This document shows positions 1 through 8,990 of a stretch of 64,000 bases of DNA, piece after piece. The notes beneath the pieces were generated by a model. It ran no database searches. It saw only the letters and a program-made list of their open reading frames with translations, and was not told the origin of the DNA. This DNA comes from Saprospirales bacterium (lineage in GTDB: Bacteria > Bacteroidota > Bacteroidia > Chitinophagales > Saprospiraceae), in assembly GCA_016703765.1 (NCBI GenBank), contig JADJBL010000006.1, positions 166,161 to 230,160 of the forward strand. The letters run 5' to 3'. The stretch's first letter is position 1. Each line of letters opens with the position of its first letter. Both the position numbers and the translations under genes were made by a program.

Positions 1-1909
1 CCAGGGCCTTGCGCACGTTATGCGTGTTGGGTTCAGTCTGGACCACGTCTTCGCCCATGATCCAGAGCGCTTTGAACTTGCCGTCCCGGGCGGCCTGGAA
101 CATATCCGGAACCTTCATACCCGGTCGTTCGGGCATGGACATTCCGTAGAAATCATGGTACATATTGCGGTACTCCTCGTTGTGCATATCGAAGTAGCCG
201 GGGCCCTGGTGCGGTTGAACGCCCATGTCGGCCATGCCCTGCACATTGTTCTGGCCCCGCAGCGGGTTGACGCCCACGCCGCGCCGGCCGATATTGCCGG
301 TGATCATGGCCAGGTCGGCGATCAGCATCACAGCGTAAGTTCCCTGGTAATGCTCCGTGACGCCCAGCCCATGAAAACTCATGGCGTTGGGAGCCGAGGC
401 GTAGGCTATGGCGGCGGCCCTGACCTGGTTCCGGTCCACCCCGCTTTCGCGTTCCAGGTGGGCGATGTCGATGTTCAGGATCTGCTCGCGGAATTCTTCG
501 TAGCCATCCACGCGAGCGTCGATAAATGCCTTGTCTTCCAGTCCCTCTTTGAGAATGTAGTGGAGCATCATGTTGAGCACGGCCACGTTGGTGCCCGGCC
601 TGAGCTGGATATGGTGGTGGGCCATTTTGGCCAGATCGGTGCGCCGCGGGTCGAGCACGATGAGGGTTTTGCCCTTCATGATCTGCTGCTTCATCTTTGC
701 GCCCGTCACCGGGTGGGCTGCCGTGGGGTTGGCCCCGATGATCATGATGCAGTCGGTGTACTTGAGGTCTTCGACCGAGTTGGTGGCTGCGCCGGTGCCG
801 AAGGTCCGTTGCATGCCCAGGGCCGTGGGGGAGTGGCATACCCTCGCGCAGCCGTCGATGTTGTTGGTGCCGACGACCAGGCGGATAAACTTCTGCATCA
901 GGTAGTTTTCCTCGTTGGTACAACGCGAGGAGGAAATGCCTCCGATGGCGTCCGGTCCATATTCGGCTTTTATCTTGTTGAGCTTGGTTACGATATAATC
1001 ATAAGCCTCGTCCCAGCTGACTTCCTCCAGTTTTCCGTTTTTCCGGATCATGGGCGAGCGGAGGCGATCGGGGTGGTTGTAAAAGCGGAAGGCGTAGCGT
1101 CCTTTGAGGCAGGTATGTCCTTTGTTGACCTCGGCATCGTAAGGGGCGGAGATGCTCAGGATCGAGTTGCCGTGTTTGGACACTTCGAGGTTGCAGCCGA
1201 CGCCGCAGTAAGTGCAAACCGTCCTGACCTTTTCGGTGGCGTTCTTTGCGGAGGCCTGGTAGATATCGGTAATAGCCGCCGTGGGGCATACCTGGGCACA
1301 GGCGCCGCAGGATACGCAGTAGGAATCGGAGAAAGTAGTGTCAAACCCCTTGATGATATGGCTCTCAAATCCTCGTCCGGCCATACTGAGCACGAATTCG
1401 CCCTGGATTTCGTCGCAGGCGCGCACGCACTTGGAGCAGTTGATGCACTTGGACAGATCGGTCCGCATGTAGGCATGGCTCTCGTCGGGCAGTACCGCGA
1501 GGTGGTTTTTGCCCTCCGGGTAACGAACCTTCCGGATGCCCACCTTGGCGGCTACTTCCTGGAGCTCGCAATCCCCGTTGGCCGCGCAGGTCAGGCAGTC
1601 GAGCGGGTGGTCGGTCAGCACCAGTTCGATGATGTTTTTCCGCAGGCGCTGAATGGCTTCGGTATCGGTATACACCTGGAGGTTTTCCTCGACGGGCGTA
1701 TGGCAGGAGGCCACCGTTTTCAGGGCCCCGTTTCCGGGTCGCGCCACTTCCACACTGCAGACCCTGCACGCCCCGAAGGGTTCCAGGTTGGGAGCGTCGC
1801 AAAGCGTAGGCACGTAGTCCTGTCCCAAATGCCGGCGGACGAAGGCCAGGATGGTCTCCCCCGATTTGATCTCGAAAGCCTTATCGTTGATATATGCGAT
1901 CTGGTTCAT
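1..1909 (-). CDS. fdsA: Formate dehydrogenase alpha subunit, NAD-linked type (C-terminus outside window)
   Basis: Molybdopterin/iron-sulfur subunit that oxidises formate to CO2 and passes electrons to the NuoEF-like subunit encoded just upstream. The reading frame is open from the ATG at 1909 to the window edge (636 codons). In order I see a 2Fe-2S ferredoxin domain (Cys 37, 48, 51, 69), an NADH-dehydrogenase G-type segment (DHPLDCLTC), two 4Fe-4S motifs (CINCSKCVRAC and CVSCGACAQVC), the molybdopterin 4Fe-4S domain (CTYCGVGCN) and the start of the catalytic domain. The metal ligand is a cysteine, residue 358 in GCARVCHSPT, encoded by TGC, so this is not a selenoprotein. It starts 29 bases after the stop of the beta gene and is surely co-transcribed. 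A closely related NAD-reducing hydrogenase or Nuo-type protein is less likely because of the RVCHSPT motif. Confidence 0.93.
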   Translation of the reverse strand, partial: MNQIAYINDKAFEIKSGETILAFVRRHLGQDYVPTLCDAPNLEPFGACRVCSVEVARPGNGALKTVASCHTPVEENLQVYTDTEAIQRLRKNIIELVLTDHPLDCLTCAANGDCELQEVAAKVGIRKVRYPEGKNHLAVLPDESHAYMRTDLSKCINCSKCVRACDEIQGEFVLSMAGRGFESHIIKGFDTTFSDSYCVSCGACAQVCPTAAITDIYQASAKNATEKVRTVCTYCGVGCNLEVSKHGNSILSISAPYDAEVNKGHTCLKGRYAFRFYNHPDRLRSPMIRKNGKLEEVSWDEAYDYIVTKLNKIKAEYGPDAIGGISSSRCTNEENYLMQKFIRLVVGTNNIDGCARVCHSPTALGMQRTFGTGAATNSVEDLKYTDCIMIIGANPTAAHPVTGAKMKQQIMKGKTLIVLDPRRTDLAKMAHHHIQLRPGTNVAVLNMMLHYILKEGLEDKAFIDARVDGYEEFREQILNIDIAHLERESGVDRNQVRAAAIAYASAPNAMSFHGLGVTEHYQGTYAVMLIADLAMITGNIGRRGVGVNPLRGQNNVQGMADMGVQPHQGPGYFDMHNEEYRNMYHDFYGMSMPERPGMKVPDMFQAARDGKFKALWIMGEDVVQTEPNTHNVRKAL

Positions 1910-1938
1910 TGCTCTTCCACTTTAATGGGTAAAACATT

Positions 1939-3594
1939 TCATTTAATAAAATAGGGCCCCAGCTCCTCCTGGAAATAGGCCATCGCATTACGCACCGGAA
2001 GCGGTATCCCTCCTCCGAGGGCGCAAAGCGAGCCTTTCTCCATGGTGGTGAGCAGGTCGGTGAACAATTCCTGGTCGATAAAATACTTTTCGTGTTGCGC
2101 CTTGTGCAGCAACTCCTGTCCCCGCACCGAGCCCAGGCGGCAGGGGAAGCACTTTCCGCAGCTTTCGTGGGCCGTAAACTCAAAAAGATGTTCGAGGTAA
2201 GCCACGACGGGATAATCCTCCGGCAAACCGATCATGGATGCGTGGCCAAGCAGGAAACCCTGCTGGGCAAAGGATTCGAAATCGAGCGTGAGGTCGGCGA
2301 ACTTGTGAACAGGCACCAGTCCGCCGAGCGGGCCTCCGATGTGCAGGGCCTTGACGGGCTTGCGGAATCCCTTCCCGAGCTTTTCAATGACGTCCAGCAG
2401 GGGTGTTCCCATATCCGCTTCGTACACGCCGGGGCGGTTGAAGGAGCTATCGAGCGATACCAGCTTGGTGCCGGTGGACCTCCCGCGGCCTATGGCGGCG
2501 AAAGGGGCTCCTCCATGGACGAGGATATGGTAGAGGTTGGCCAGGGTTTCGACGTTGTTGACCAGGGTGGGTTTGCGGAACAAGCCCTCGTTGGCGGGGA
2601 AGGGGGGACGCACCCTCACCTCCGGCCGCTGGCCTTCGATAGAGGCGAGTAAAGCGGTTTCTTCCCCACAAACATAAGCCCCTTGTGCCCGGATCATTTT
2701 AAACTGAAAATCGAAGCCCGAGCCGAGGATATCGCGTCCGGCCAGGTTGCGGGCCTCGAGCTCTTCGATGGCTTCCTGAATGGCGCGGATGGATTCGGGG
2801 TATTCGGCGCGGATATACACTACGCCTGCTTTGGCGCCGATGACATACCCCGCGATGACCATGCCGAGCAGCAGGGAATAGGGACGTTGTTCGAGGATAT
2901 ATCGGTCGGAGAAGGAGCCCGGATCGCCCTCATCGGCATTGCAGACGACGAATTTCGGACTGCCCATGGCTTCCTTACAGGTCTGCATCTTGATGCCGAG
3001 CGGGAAGCCCGCTCCGCCGCGGCCGCGGAGTCCCGACTGTTTGATGTTTTCCAAAATGCCGTCGGGGGGCGTCTGGAACATCCGGTTGATCTGTTCCATG
3101 ATCTCTTTCCAGGCGGGGGGAGACGCGGTGAGAACAGGGGCGCCCAGGGCTTCGACCTGATAGGCATCGTTGCCGTCTTTGGTCTCATGCCGCTTAATGG
3201 CTGCGATTTGTTCGGCCGATTTTCCGGAGTAATTGACCCCCTCGAAATGGAAGGCGCTGTTTTCGTGGCAACGGCCCAGGCAGCACATTTCCCCGATCTC
3301 CTGTTCTGAAAAATGATGGCCCATGGTTTCCCGGAGCTTATCCTGGGTTCCGGCCACCAGGCAGGCGCTGCCGTTGCAGAGGTAGACCTTCTTGCCGGCG
3401 TTTGCCTGGCGGGTAAAATCGTAGAATGAAGCCGTGCCGTACATAGTAGCCGGCCGCATGAGGAACTCTTCGGCCAGTTGGGTTAGCGCTTCCTGCGAGG
3501 GGCTCCCCGTTTTTTCGGAAAGCTCGCCGATCCGCTCGAACAAGTTGTCCGTCAAGCCTTTGCGACCGGAAAGGTGAGATAGATTTTTCGACAT
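1939..3594 (-). CDS. fdsB: Formate dehydrogenase beta subunit: fused NuoE-like and NuoF-like diaphorase
   Basis: 551 residues. This is the diaphorase half of a soluble NAD-dependent formate dehydrogenase, carrying FMN and NAD sites and passing electrons between the alpha subunit and NAD. Residues 1-125 form a NuoE-type thioredoxin-like 2Fe-2S domain with the four cysteines in CNGSAC and CCLGRC. From about residue 150 the protein is NuoF-like, with the GRGGAGFPLG nucleotide loop, CNADEGDPG, the YVCGEETALLAS segment, and the C-terminal 4Fe-4S motif SCGKCFPCRLG. Rhodobacter-type FdsB is built similarly but usually has a separate small FdsG. None is visible here, although it could lie beyond the window start. 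The gene leads a minus-strand operon with the alpha subunit. Its promoter must lie in the AT-rich 3595-3760 stretch, shared with the divergent gene. Confidence 0.9.
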   Translation of the reverse strand: MSKNLSHLSGRKGLTDNLFERIGELSEKTGSPSQEALTQLAEEFLMRPATMYGTASFYDFTRQANAGKKVYLCNGSACLVAGTQDKLRETMGHHFSEQEIGEMCCLGRCHENSAFHFEGVNYSGKSAEQIAAIKRHETKDGNDAYQVEALGAPVLTASPPAWKEIMEQINRMFQTPPDGILENIKQSGLRGRGGAGFPLGIKMQTCKEAMGSPKFVVCNADEGDPGSFSDRYILEQRPYSLLLGMVIAGYVIGAKAGVVYIRAEYPESIRAIQEAIEELEARNLAGRDILGSGFDFQFKMIRAQGAYVCGEETALLASIEGQRPEVRVRPPFPANEGLFRKPTLVNNVETLANLYHILVHGGAPFAAIGRGRSTGTKLVSLDSSFNRPGVYEADMGTPLLDVIEKLGKGFRKPVKALHIGGPLGGLVPVHKFADLTLDFESFAQQGFLLGHASMIGLPEDYPVVAYLEHLFEFTAHESCGKCFPCRLGSVRGQELLHKAQHEKYFIDQELFTDLLTTMEKGSLCALGGGIPLPVRNAMAYFQEELGPYFIK

Positions 3595-3746
3595 AGGTTT
3601 TATTGGTTAGGCCGGCAGAAAACATGCCAACTTGAAAAGTAGGCATAATGTGACAATTTTCAAATTTTTTCATCAAAAGCAGGCAAACTTTTGTCCTTCC
3701 GCAGGCCGGGAGGCAAATAAAAGCAGCCTTTCAGTCAAATACCCCA

Positions 3747-3754
3747 TATATTTG
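3747..3754 (+). promoter_or_regulatory. Candidate Bacteroidota -7 element (TATATTTG)
   Basis: TATATTTG matches the TAnnTTTG consensus of Bacteroidota housekeeping promoters and lies 43 bases before the chosen ATG at 3798. No convincing -33 TTTG is seen at the usual 19-base spacing, so the call rests on one element. The rest of 3595-3797 is AT-rich and holds the divergent promoter of the formate dehydrogenase genes, which I could not place. Confidence 0.35.
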
Positions 3755-3797
3755 CGTTAGATATTTGGCGGATTTTAGCCCCCATAAACATAAACCT

Positions 3798-6050
3798 ATG
3801 AGAAAATTTTGGATACTCTCCATCTGCCTGTCCTTTCTGAGCCTTCAACTGAATGCCCAGGGCGGGATGACGCTTTACAACATGCCTTATATCCCGCAGG
3901 CAAGCTACCAGAACCCGGCGAACACCCCTCTTTGCAATTTTTATCTCAGCCTGCCCATTATCTCGGGCGCCAGCTTCGGATATAACAACGACTTTTTCAC
4001 CCTGGAAGAAGTAGAAATCGATCTCAAGGCCCGTTGGGACAAGCAATACGGCGACTCCCTCCTGTCCTCCTTTGCAGACGTGGCGCTGCTGAGCAACCGG
4101 CTTGCCATACGTGGCAATTTCGACCTTTTCGGTTTCGGGCTCCGCGCCCAAAAGCATTACATCAGCTTTTACATCCGGGAGGTGATCCAGTCCGATCTGT
4201 TGTTTCCCGACGAGATGTTCCGGTTTATACGGGATTATGAAAAGGATGGCGTGGTTTACCAGACCACGAACGACTCGCCGAAAATGGTCGGTTATATCAT
4301 GAGTGGAGGTAAAATCGGCCTTACCCAATACCGCCCCTTCACCCTGCAATACGCCTACGACGTGATGCCCAACCTGACCGTGGGAGGGAATGTCAGTTAC
4401 ATTTCGGGAATCCTGACTGCCGATGCGACTATGGACACGTTTTTCACACAGATAAAACCCCAGGACCCCAACGACTACGAGGTCATCGGGCGCATCAACG
4501 TGACGACGGCCGGATATAGCAATGCCGATTCCTCCGACCTCGCCAATATTTTTATCAACCCGCAAAACAGCGGCTGGTCCTTCGGCCTCGGAGGGAAACT
4601 GACCACGATGAACAAGAGGCTGGACCTGAGCCTCAGCGCGGTGAACATCGGCCAGATCAACTGGAAACGCAAAGTGGGGCAAACGGCCTTCACAGATGCG
4701 TCTTTCGAGAATTCCGATTCTCTCGGCCAGATTTTCGACACCCTTTTCCGGGTGGAGGAAAAACCCGGCCTGATTTTCAAACAAAAGCTGAATCCCGAAT
4801 TTTTTCTCGGCGCCAATTATTACCTGAGTCAAAATATGTCCGTCGGCGCCCTTTTCCGGGTACAACCCATATACCAAACCCTTTACTCCTCCGTCACCCT
4901 GGCGTTTAATGCGAGGGTAGGAAAATGGCTTGGCTTTTCCACCGGCTATTCCTATACCGGCCGTGCCCACAACATTCCCTTTGGCTTGTCACTCAATCCG
5001 GGCCCGATACAGCTCTACGTCATTTCCGACAACCTGCTGGGATTTCTCGTGCCGGCATCCGCCAGGCAGATTCACCTTCAGGCCGGCCTCAACTTAACCT
5101 TCGGCAAGACGAGCCGCCCCTGGGACGAATTGCCCACCGTGCCGGAAAGAACGGATGCGCTGATCGACCAATACAAGCCCGGTTATAAGGATCCGGTCAC
5201 CGAGCCCGCAGACTCCGAGCCCGCAGACCCCGAACCGCTTGGGGTCGAAGAACCCGGCTTGCCCCCCCGCGATACCATTTATCCGCCCGATGGCGGAGAG
5301 GAGCCCCTTTACAAGGAAGACGAACCCGACGTGACCTCCTATATGGTCACCAACCCGATCTACCTATACCGGGGGCCGAGTTCCAACACCACGGTGCTGG
5401 ATACGATTATGCCCAACACGGTCATGAATGTCCTTCAGAAAAGATTGCCCGACTGGTGGTATGTGGAATACGGAGAGAATTCCGGCTGGATACAACCCCG
5501 CAGCATCCGGCCTTCCTATGAGCTGCCCTCCTCCGTTCAGGAGGAATCCGATATTCCCGACCCCGTAATTCAGTTTTCTCCCCTGGATTACATTATGCTC
5601 GAAAATACACCCATGCGGGAAATGCCTTCCGAGACCTCGAAAGAGACCCACTCCATGAAAAAGTGGGACGAAGTGCTGGTATTGGAAAAGACCAATTCGA
5701 GCTGGTGGAAGATCCGCCACGGCAAATTCGAAGGGTATGTAAAGTCGGCCATGCTGAACCCCCGTCCGGACAATTACGTCCGTCCGGAGGTGGTGGAAGA
5801 AGCGCCCCCGAAGCCGCCGGTTGTGGCGCCGAAGCCCGCTCCTTCAGGTAGTAGTCTGGGCGTTTTTGTGGTGAATGAATCCACCAGCCTTCGCTCCGGC
5901 CCTACCCATGAATCGAACTCCCTCGTCCGCGTGCGGTCGGGAGCAAAAGTGAACCTATTGGAAAAGACCAACCAGTTCTGGTGGAAAGTGGAGACAAACG
6001 GCCAAACTGGCTATATCAAGGCGGCTAACCTCAGCTCCCCAGAAAATTGA
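3798..6050 (+). CDS. DUF5723-family outer membrane protein with three C-terminal SH3b domains
   Basis: I start at the ATG at 3798, because MRKFWILSICLSFLSLQLNAQ is a clean signal peptide and the upstream in-frame ATG would put 11 charged residues before it. After the leader, about 430 residues resemble DUF5723 (LYNMPYIPQASYQNPANTP entry motif, alternating beta strands, probably an outer membrane barrel). A Pro/Glu linker follows at roughly residues 450-520. Three bacterial SH3 repeats come next, each with the WWYVEYG/WWKIRHG/WWKVETN core and a final GYIK- or GWIQ-type strand. The SH3b repeats suggest peptidoglycan or protein binding in the periplasm, anchoring the barrel to the wall; that role is inferred. 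The gene overlaps the convergent neighbour by 20 bases at its 3' end. Confidence 0.75.
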   Translation: MRKFWILSICLSFLSLQLNAQGGMTLYNMPYIPQASYQNPANTPLCNFYLSLPIISGASFGYNNDFFTLEEVEIDLKARWDKQYGDSLLSSFADVALLSNRLAIRGNFDLFGFGLRAQKHYISFYIREVIQSDLLFPDEMFRFIRDYEKDGVVYQTTNDSPKMVGYIMSGGKIGLTQYRPFTLQYAYDVMPNLTVGGNVSYISGILTADATMDTFFTQIKPQDPNDYEVIGRINVTTAGYSNADSSDLANIFINPQNSGWSFGLGGKLTTMNKRLDLSLSAVNIGQINWKRKVGQTAFTDASFENSDSLGQIFDTLFRVEEKPGLIFKQKLNPEFFLGANYYLSQNMSVGALFRVQPIYQTLYSSVTLAFNARVGKWLGFSTGYSYTGRAHNIPFGLSLNPGPIQLYVISDNLLGFLVPASARQIHLQAGLNLTFGKTSRPWDELPTVPERTDALIDQYKPGYKDPVTEPADSEPADPEPLGVEEPGLPPRDTIYPPDGGEEPLYKEDEPDVTSYMVTNPIYLYRGPSSNTTVLDTIMPNTVMNVLQKRLPDWWYVEYGENSGWIQPRSIRPSYELPSSVQEESDIPDPVIQFSPLDYIMLENTPMREMPSETSKETHSMKKWDEVLVLEKTNSSWWKIRHGKFEGYVKSAMLNPRPDNYVRPEVVEEAPPKPPVVAPKPAPSGSSLGVFVVNESTSLRSGPTHESNSLVRVRSGAKVNLLEKTNQFWWKVETNGQTGYIKAANLSSPEN

Positions 6051-7638
6051 TCGAGACGCTCAGGAAATAACCCAATTGGTAGCGTCCCGTGGTCGGTATC
6101 CCCAACGCAGGTGAATCGAGCACGTCTCCTATGTTGTAACCGCTGGAAAGCGCTTGCACCCTGGCGCCGAGTATCCCGCCGGTGAGCGTAATGCGTTGTG
6201 CGCCGCCCATGAAGATGCTCGGCCCCAGGAAGAAGGCCATTGACTGTTCGTTCTGGGTGTTGAACACCGGGATCCCCACGCCGAAGGAGCCGCCAAAGGC
6301 CAGCTGATCGGGGCGATAGGGGTAAAAGTGCAGGAAGGAGGCCAGGTAGGGCACAAAGCTGTCTTCTTCCTCGGAAAGGATGACCGAGTCTCTCACAAAA
6401 TAAGCCTCCGGTCTGTTGAAAAACTGGCCGAAGCCCAGTCCCACGCTGCCGTTGATCTTCAGTCCGCCCTTCGTGGGAATCTTGAAAGAGGCCAGTTTTC
6501 GGCTGGATAGCTGGATGTTGGAAGGCAGATTTTCCTTCGGGTTCAGTTTTACGATCAGCTCGGTGATATCCTGTTCGGCCGTGGTTTGGAATTTATAGGT
6601 GAAATTATTCGACAGGATCTCTTCATAAGTATAGCGCAGATTGATCAGGTCCTGGAAATCTCCTGGCCCGGACTCTTCAATGGCTCCGACGAGGGATTCG
6701 TAGGCCACATCCAGGCGGGCCCGCTCTTTTTCCCCTTTCTGCAAGGATCCCTGGATCGAATGGTCGATTTGCTGATAAACCTCCATCACCTTGGGGGAGC
6801 GAATTTTTTCCTTTATGGGGGTCAGGGACAGGGCCAGCAGCTGGATCTCCGCCAGTTTTGAATTGTAGTTGGTCCGTTCGGATTCGACGTTTTTGAGGTG
6901 GACGTTCAACTCCTGCCCCTTTTGGTGAATTTTCCACAAGTAGTCCATGTCGATCTCCGAAGGAGGAGTGTTGGAAAAGACCATTTGCAGATATTCATCC
7001 GACAGCTTTTTGATCTGGGTGACGGACAGGTTGGGGTTGAACTGCAATTTGCGGATCTCCTCGGTAGCCATCGCCTGCACTGCTTTGGCGTTGACCAGGC
7101 GTTCCACGTCCATCTGGATGGCTTGCAGATTGTTTTCAGTCTGGGCCCATTCGCCGAGCACTTTTTCGTACTGGACTTCGAGGTCCTGCATTTGCCGGAG
7201 GATCTGCATCTCTTCCTCATCGGCCGCAAAACCCTTGGACCCGAAGGACAAACCTCCGAGGAAGGATAGCTGGCCCTGGGCGAGCGGGTTCATGCCGAGC
7301 AAGCCGGCGGGATTCATGATGACGGACATCAGATCGAAGGCCGAGCCGCCACCGGGGCCCTTAGCCAGGCCGGAAACCTGGCTGGTATCCAGGCCCGTCG
7401 AAAAATAACTGGTTTGGCGCTGGATTTCCTCGATCTCGATCTCGTACAGGTAATTGTTGTAGTTGATCAAATACAAATCAATAGGTTCCCCTCTTTTCAC
7501 CTTGGGTTCTTTGAGGGTGTCCCTTCCGGAGACAAAGGTGCTATTTCCGGTGGATGCATCGATGTAAATCTCCAGTCCCTGGGAAAAAGACGGGGCATAA
7601 AACAACAACAGAAGAATTAAACTGGGGAGGGTTTTCAT
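6031..7638 (-). CDS. Exported protein with coiled-coil middle and beta-rich C-terminal domain, unknown function
   Basis: 535 residues, family not recognised. There is a signal peptide (MKTLPSLILLLLFYAPSFSQ). A short beta domain follows (EIYIDASTGNSTF ... YEIEIEEIQRQ). A small Gly/Met-rich stretch is next, around residues 95-135. A long charged helical region, about 140-330, looks like a coiled coil. The last 150 residues alternate hydrophobic and polar residues and end in an outer-membrane-like strand (YFLSVSINFLGS). The protein therefore probably sits in the outer membrane with a periplasmic coiled coil. Its stop lies inside the last codons of the DUF5723/SH3b gene on the other strand, so the two genes share a convergent 20-base overlap. 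No enzyme motif is visible. Confidence 0.6.
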   Translation of the reverse strand: MKTLPSLILLLLFYAPSFSQGLEIYIDASTGNSTFVSGRDTLKEPKVKRGEPIDLYLINYNNYLYEIEIEEIQRQTSYFSTGLDTSQVSGLAKGPGGGSAFDLMSVIMNPAGLLGMNPLAQGQLSFLGGLSFGSKGFAADEEEMQILRQMQDLEVQYEKVLGEWAQTENNLQAIQMDVERLVNAKAVQAMATEEIRKLQFNPNLSVTQIKKLSDEYLQMVFSNTPPSEIDMDYLWKIHQKGQELNVHLKNVESERTNYNSKLAEIQLLALSLTPIKEKIRSPKVMEVYQQIDHSIQGSLQKGEKERARLDVAYESLVGAIEESGPGDFQDLINLRYTYEEILSNNFTYKFQTTAEQDITELIVKLNPKENLPSNIQLSSRKLASFKIPTKGGLKINGSVGLGFGQFFNRPEAYFVRDSVILSEEEDSFVPYLASFLHFYPYRPDQLAFGGSFGVGIPVFNTQNEQSMAFFLGPSIFMGGAQRITLTGGILGARVQALSSGYNIGDVLDSPALGIPTTGRYQLGYFLSVSINFLGS

Positions 7639-7790
7639 AATAAAGGGGGCTTTGATTTCAAGAATCGAATTAAATCATTTTTTCTGAATGCGAACAAAAA
7701 AAAAGTATTAAAGCACTTTGCTTACAAAGTGCCTGGCCCCCATTTGTCATCAAAAGATGAAACTTTCGAAAAAATCCACGATAATTGGGT

Positions 7791-8990
7791 ATGGCATTTT
7801 TGAGAAAATTCATAGCCCCCCACGCGTTGATCATTACGATCCTTACCTTTCTGTTTATCTGGCTGTTTCAAATATTTTTTTTCAGCCGCCATTTTCTCGA
7901 CCCTTTTAACAATGGTCTGCGCGATTACGAAATCACGGACATCGTGTATTCGCAGTTTCGGAACTCCCAATCCGTTCAGCCCATTACAGAAGTTGTTTTG
8001 GTCAATTGCGGCCTCCCCGACCGGGGAAAACTGGCTCAATTGCTCGACCGGATCAGTCGTCTGGAGCCCGCGGTGGTAGGTTTGGACATCGAACTGGCGG
8101 GGCTTAAAACTCCCCAAACAGATTCCCTGCTGAAAGCGGCCATCGACAAGAATCCCCGCATGGTGTTGGCTTGCCGCCTGGTCTCCTACGACCGTCAGAG
8201 CGATCTGTTCGACCCTCCCATCAATTGCGACCCGTATTTTTCCGAAGGCAAAAAAACGGCTTTTACCAATTTTGTCTCCGAGGATACGAGCATCATCCGC
8301 CTGTTTTCGCCGGGAGAAATGACCATTCAAGGGCCGGTCCCGGCCTTTGCCGTGGAGATTGCACGCCAATTTGCCCCGGAAAAGGCCGAAAAGTTGATGA
8401 AACGAAGAAATCCGGTAGAGAGGATCTGGTATTCCGGCAACCAGGAGCACTTCATCAAGGTGGAAGATTCCCTGCTGCTGAACGACGCCACCTTCCAAAA
8501 CTTTCTGAACAACGACGTGTTGAAGGGCCGGATCGTCATGATCGGCTATGTGGGCAACCACCAACCCGGCGAACCGGAAATAGACCGGTTTTTCACACCG
8601 CTCAATCCGCGCTACACCGGGAAAAGCTACCCGGATATGTACGGTTTGGAGATCCACGCCAATATCGCCGCGATGATCCTGCGGGAGCAATACATTTACC
8701 AGATCCCCAAATGGGCCGAGGAATTATTGGGATGGCTGTTTTGTTATTTCAACGTCTTGTTATTCCACTGGATATACGTCCACGTGCGATCGACCTTTCA
8801 CGGGATAACCCGATTGATCCAATTGCTGGAACTGGCTTTCATGTTTTTTCTCATCGCCCTGTTTTTTTATTATTTCAGGATACAATTCAACCTGACTCAT
8901 GGAATTTTAGCAATGGTGCTATCTTATGATTTCATCATGATCTACGAAAGCCTGATCAAGGAAAAAATCAAAATCCTCCAAAAAATATGA
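7791..8990 (+). CDS. CHASE2-domain membrane sensor protein
   Basis: About 399 residues. I start at the ATG at 7791; a TTG two codons upstream is possible. There is one N-terminal membrane segment (HALIITILTFLFIWLFQIFFF). A CHASE2-like extracytoplasmic domain follows (DYEITDIVYSQFRNSQSV, VVGLDIELAG, the conserved GRIVMIGYVG and GLEIHANIAAMIL motifs). The C-terminus has about three membrane helices and ends soon after the last one, with no kinase, cyclase or other output domain. CHASE2 domains sense unknown signals in the periplasm. Without an output domain it must act through partners. The next gene starts inside its stop codon (ATGA at 8987), so it is translationally coupled to the FecR-like protein, the obvious candidate partner. 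Confidence 0.85.
   Translation: MAFLRKFIAPHALIITILTFLFIWLFQIFFFSRHFLDPFNNGLRDYEITDIVYSQFRNSQSVQPITEVVLVNCGLPDRGKLAQLLDRISRLEPAVVGLDIELAGLKTPQTDSLLKAAIDKNPRMVLACRLVSYDRQSDLFDPPINCDPYFSEGKKTAFTNFVSEDTSIIRLFSPGEMTIQGPVPAFAVEIARQFAPEKAEKLMKRRNPVERIWYSGNQEHFIKVEDSLLLNDATFQNFLNNDVLKGRIVMIGYVGNHQPGEPEIDRFFTPLNPRYTGKSYPDMYGLEIHANIAAMILREQYIYQIPKWAEELLGWLFCYFNVLLFHWIYVHVRSTFHGITRLIQLLELAFMFFLIALFFYYFRIQFNLTHGILAMVLSYDFIMIYESLIKEKIKILQKI

Noticed and set aside
20..1954. 644-codon plus-strand open frame opposite the formate dehydrogenase alpha gene
   Set aside because: Its translation is His/Gly/Val-rich with no domain. The minus strand carries a complete set of cofactor motifs, so this is a GC-driven antisense shadow.
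3735..4970. 411-codon minus-strand open frame inside the DUF5723/SH3b gene
   Set aside because: No leader, no domain, and the plus strand encodes a clear signal peptide and SH3b repeats.
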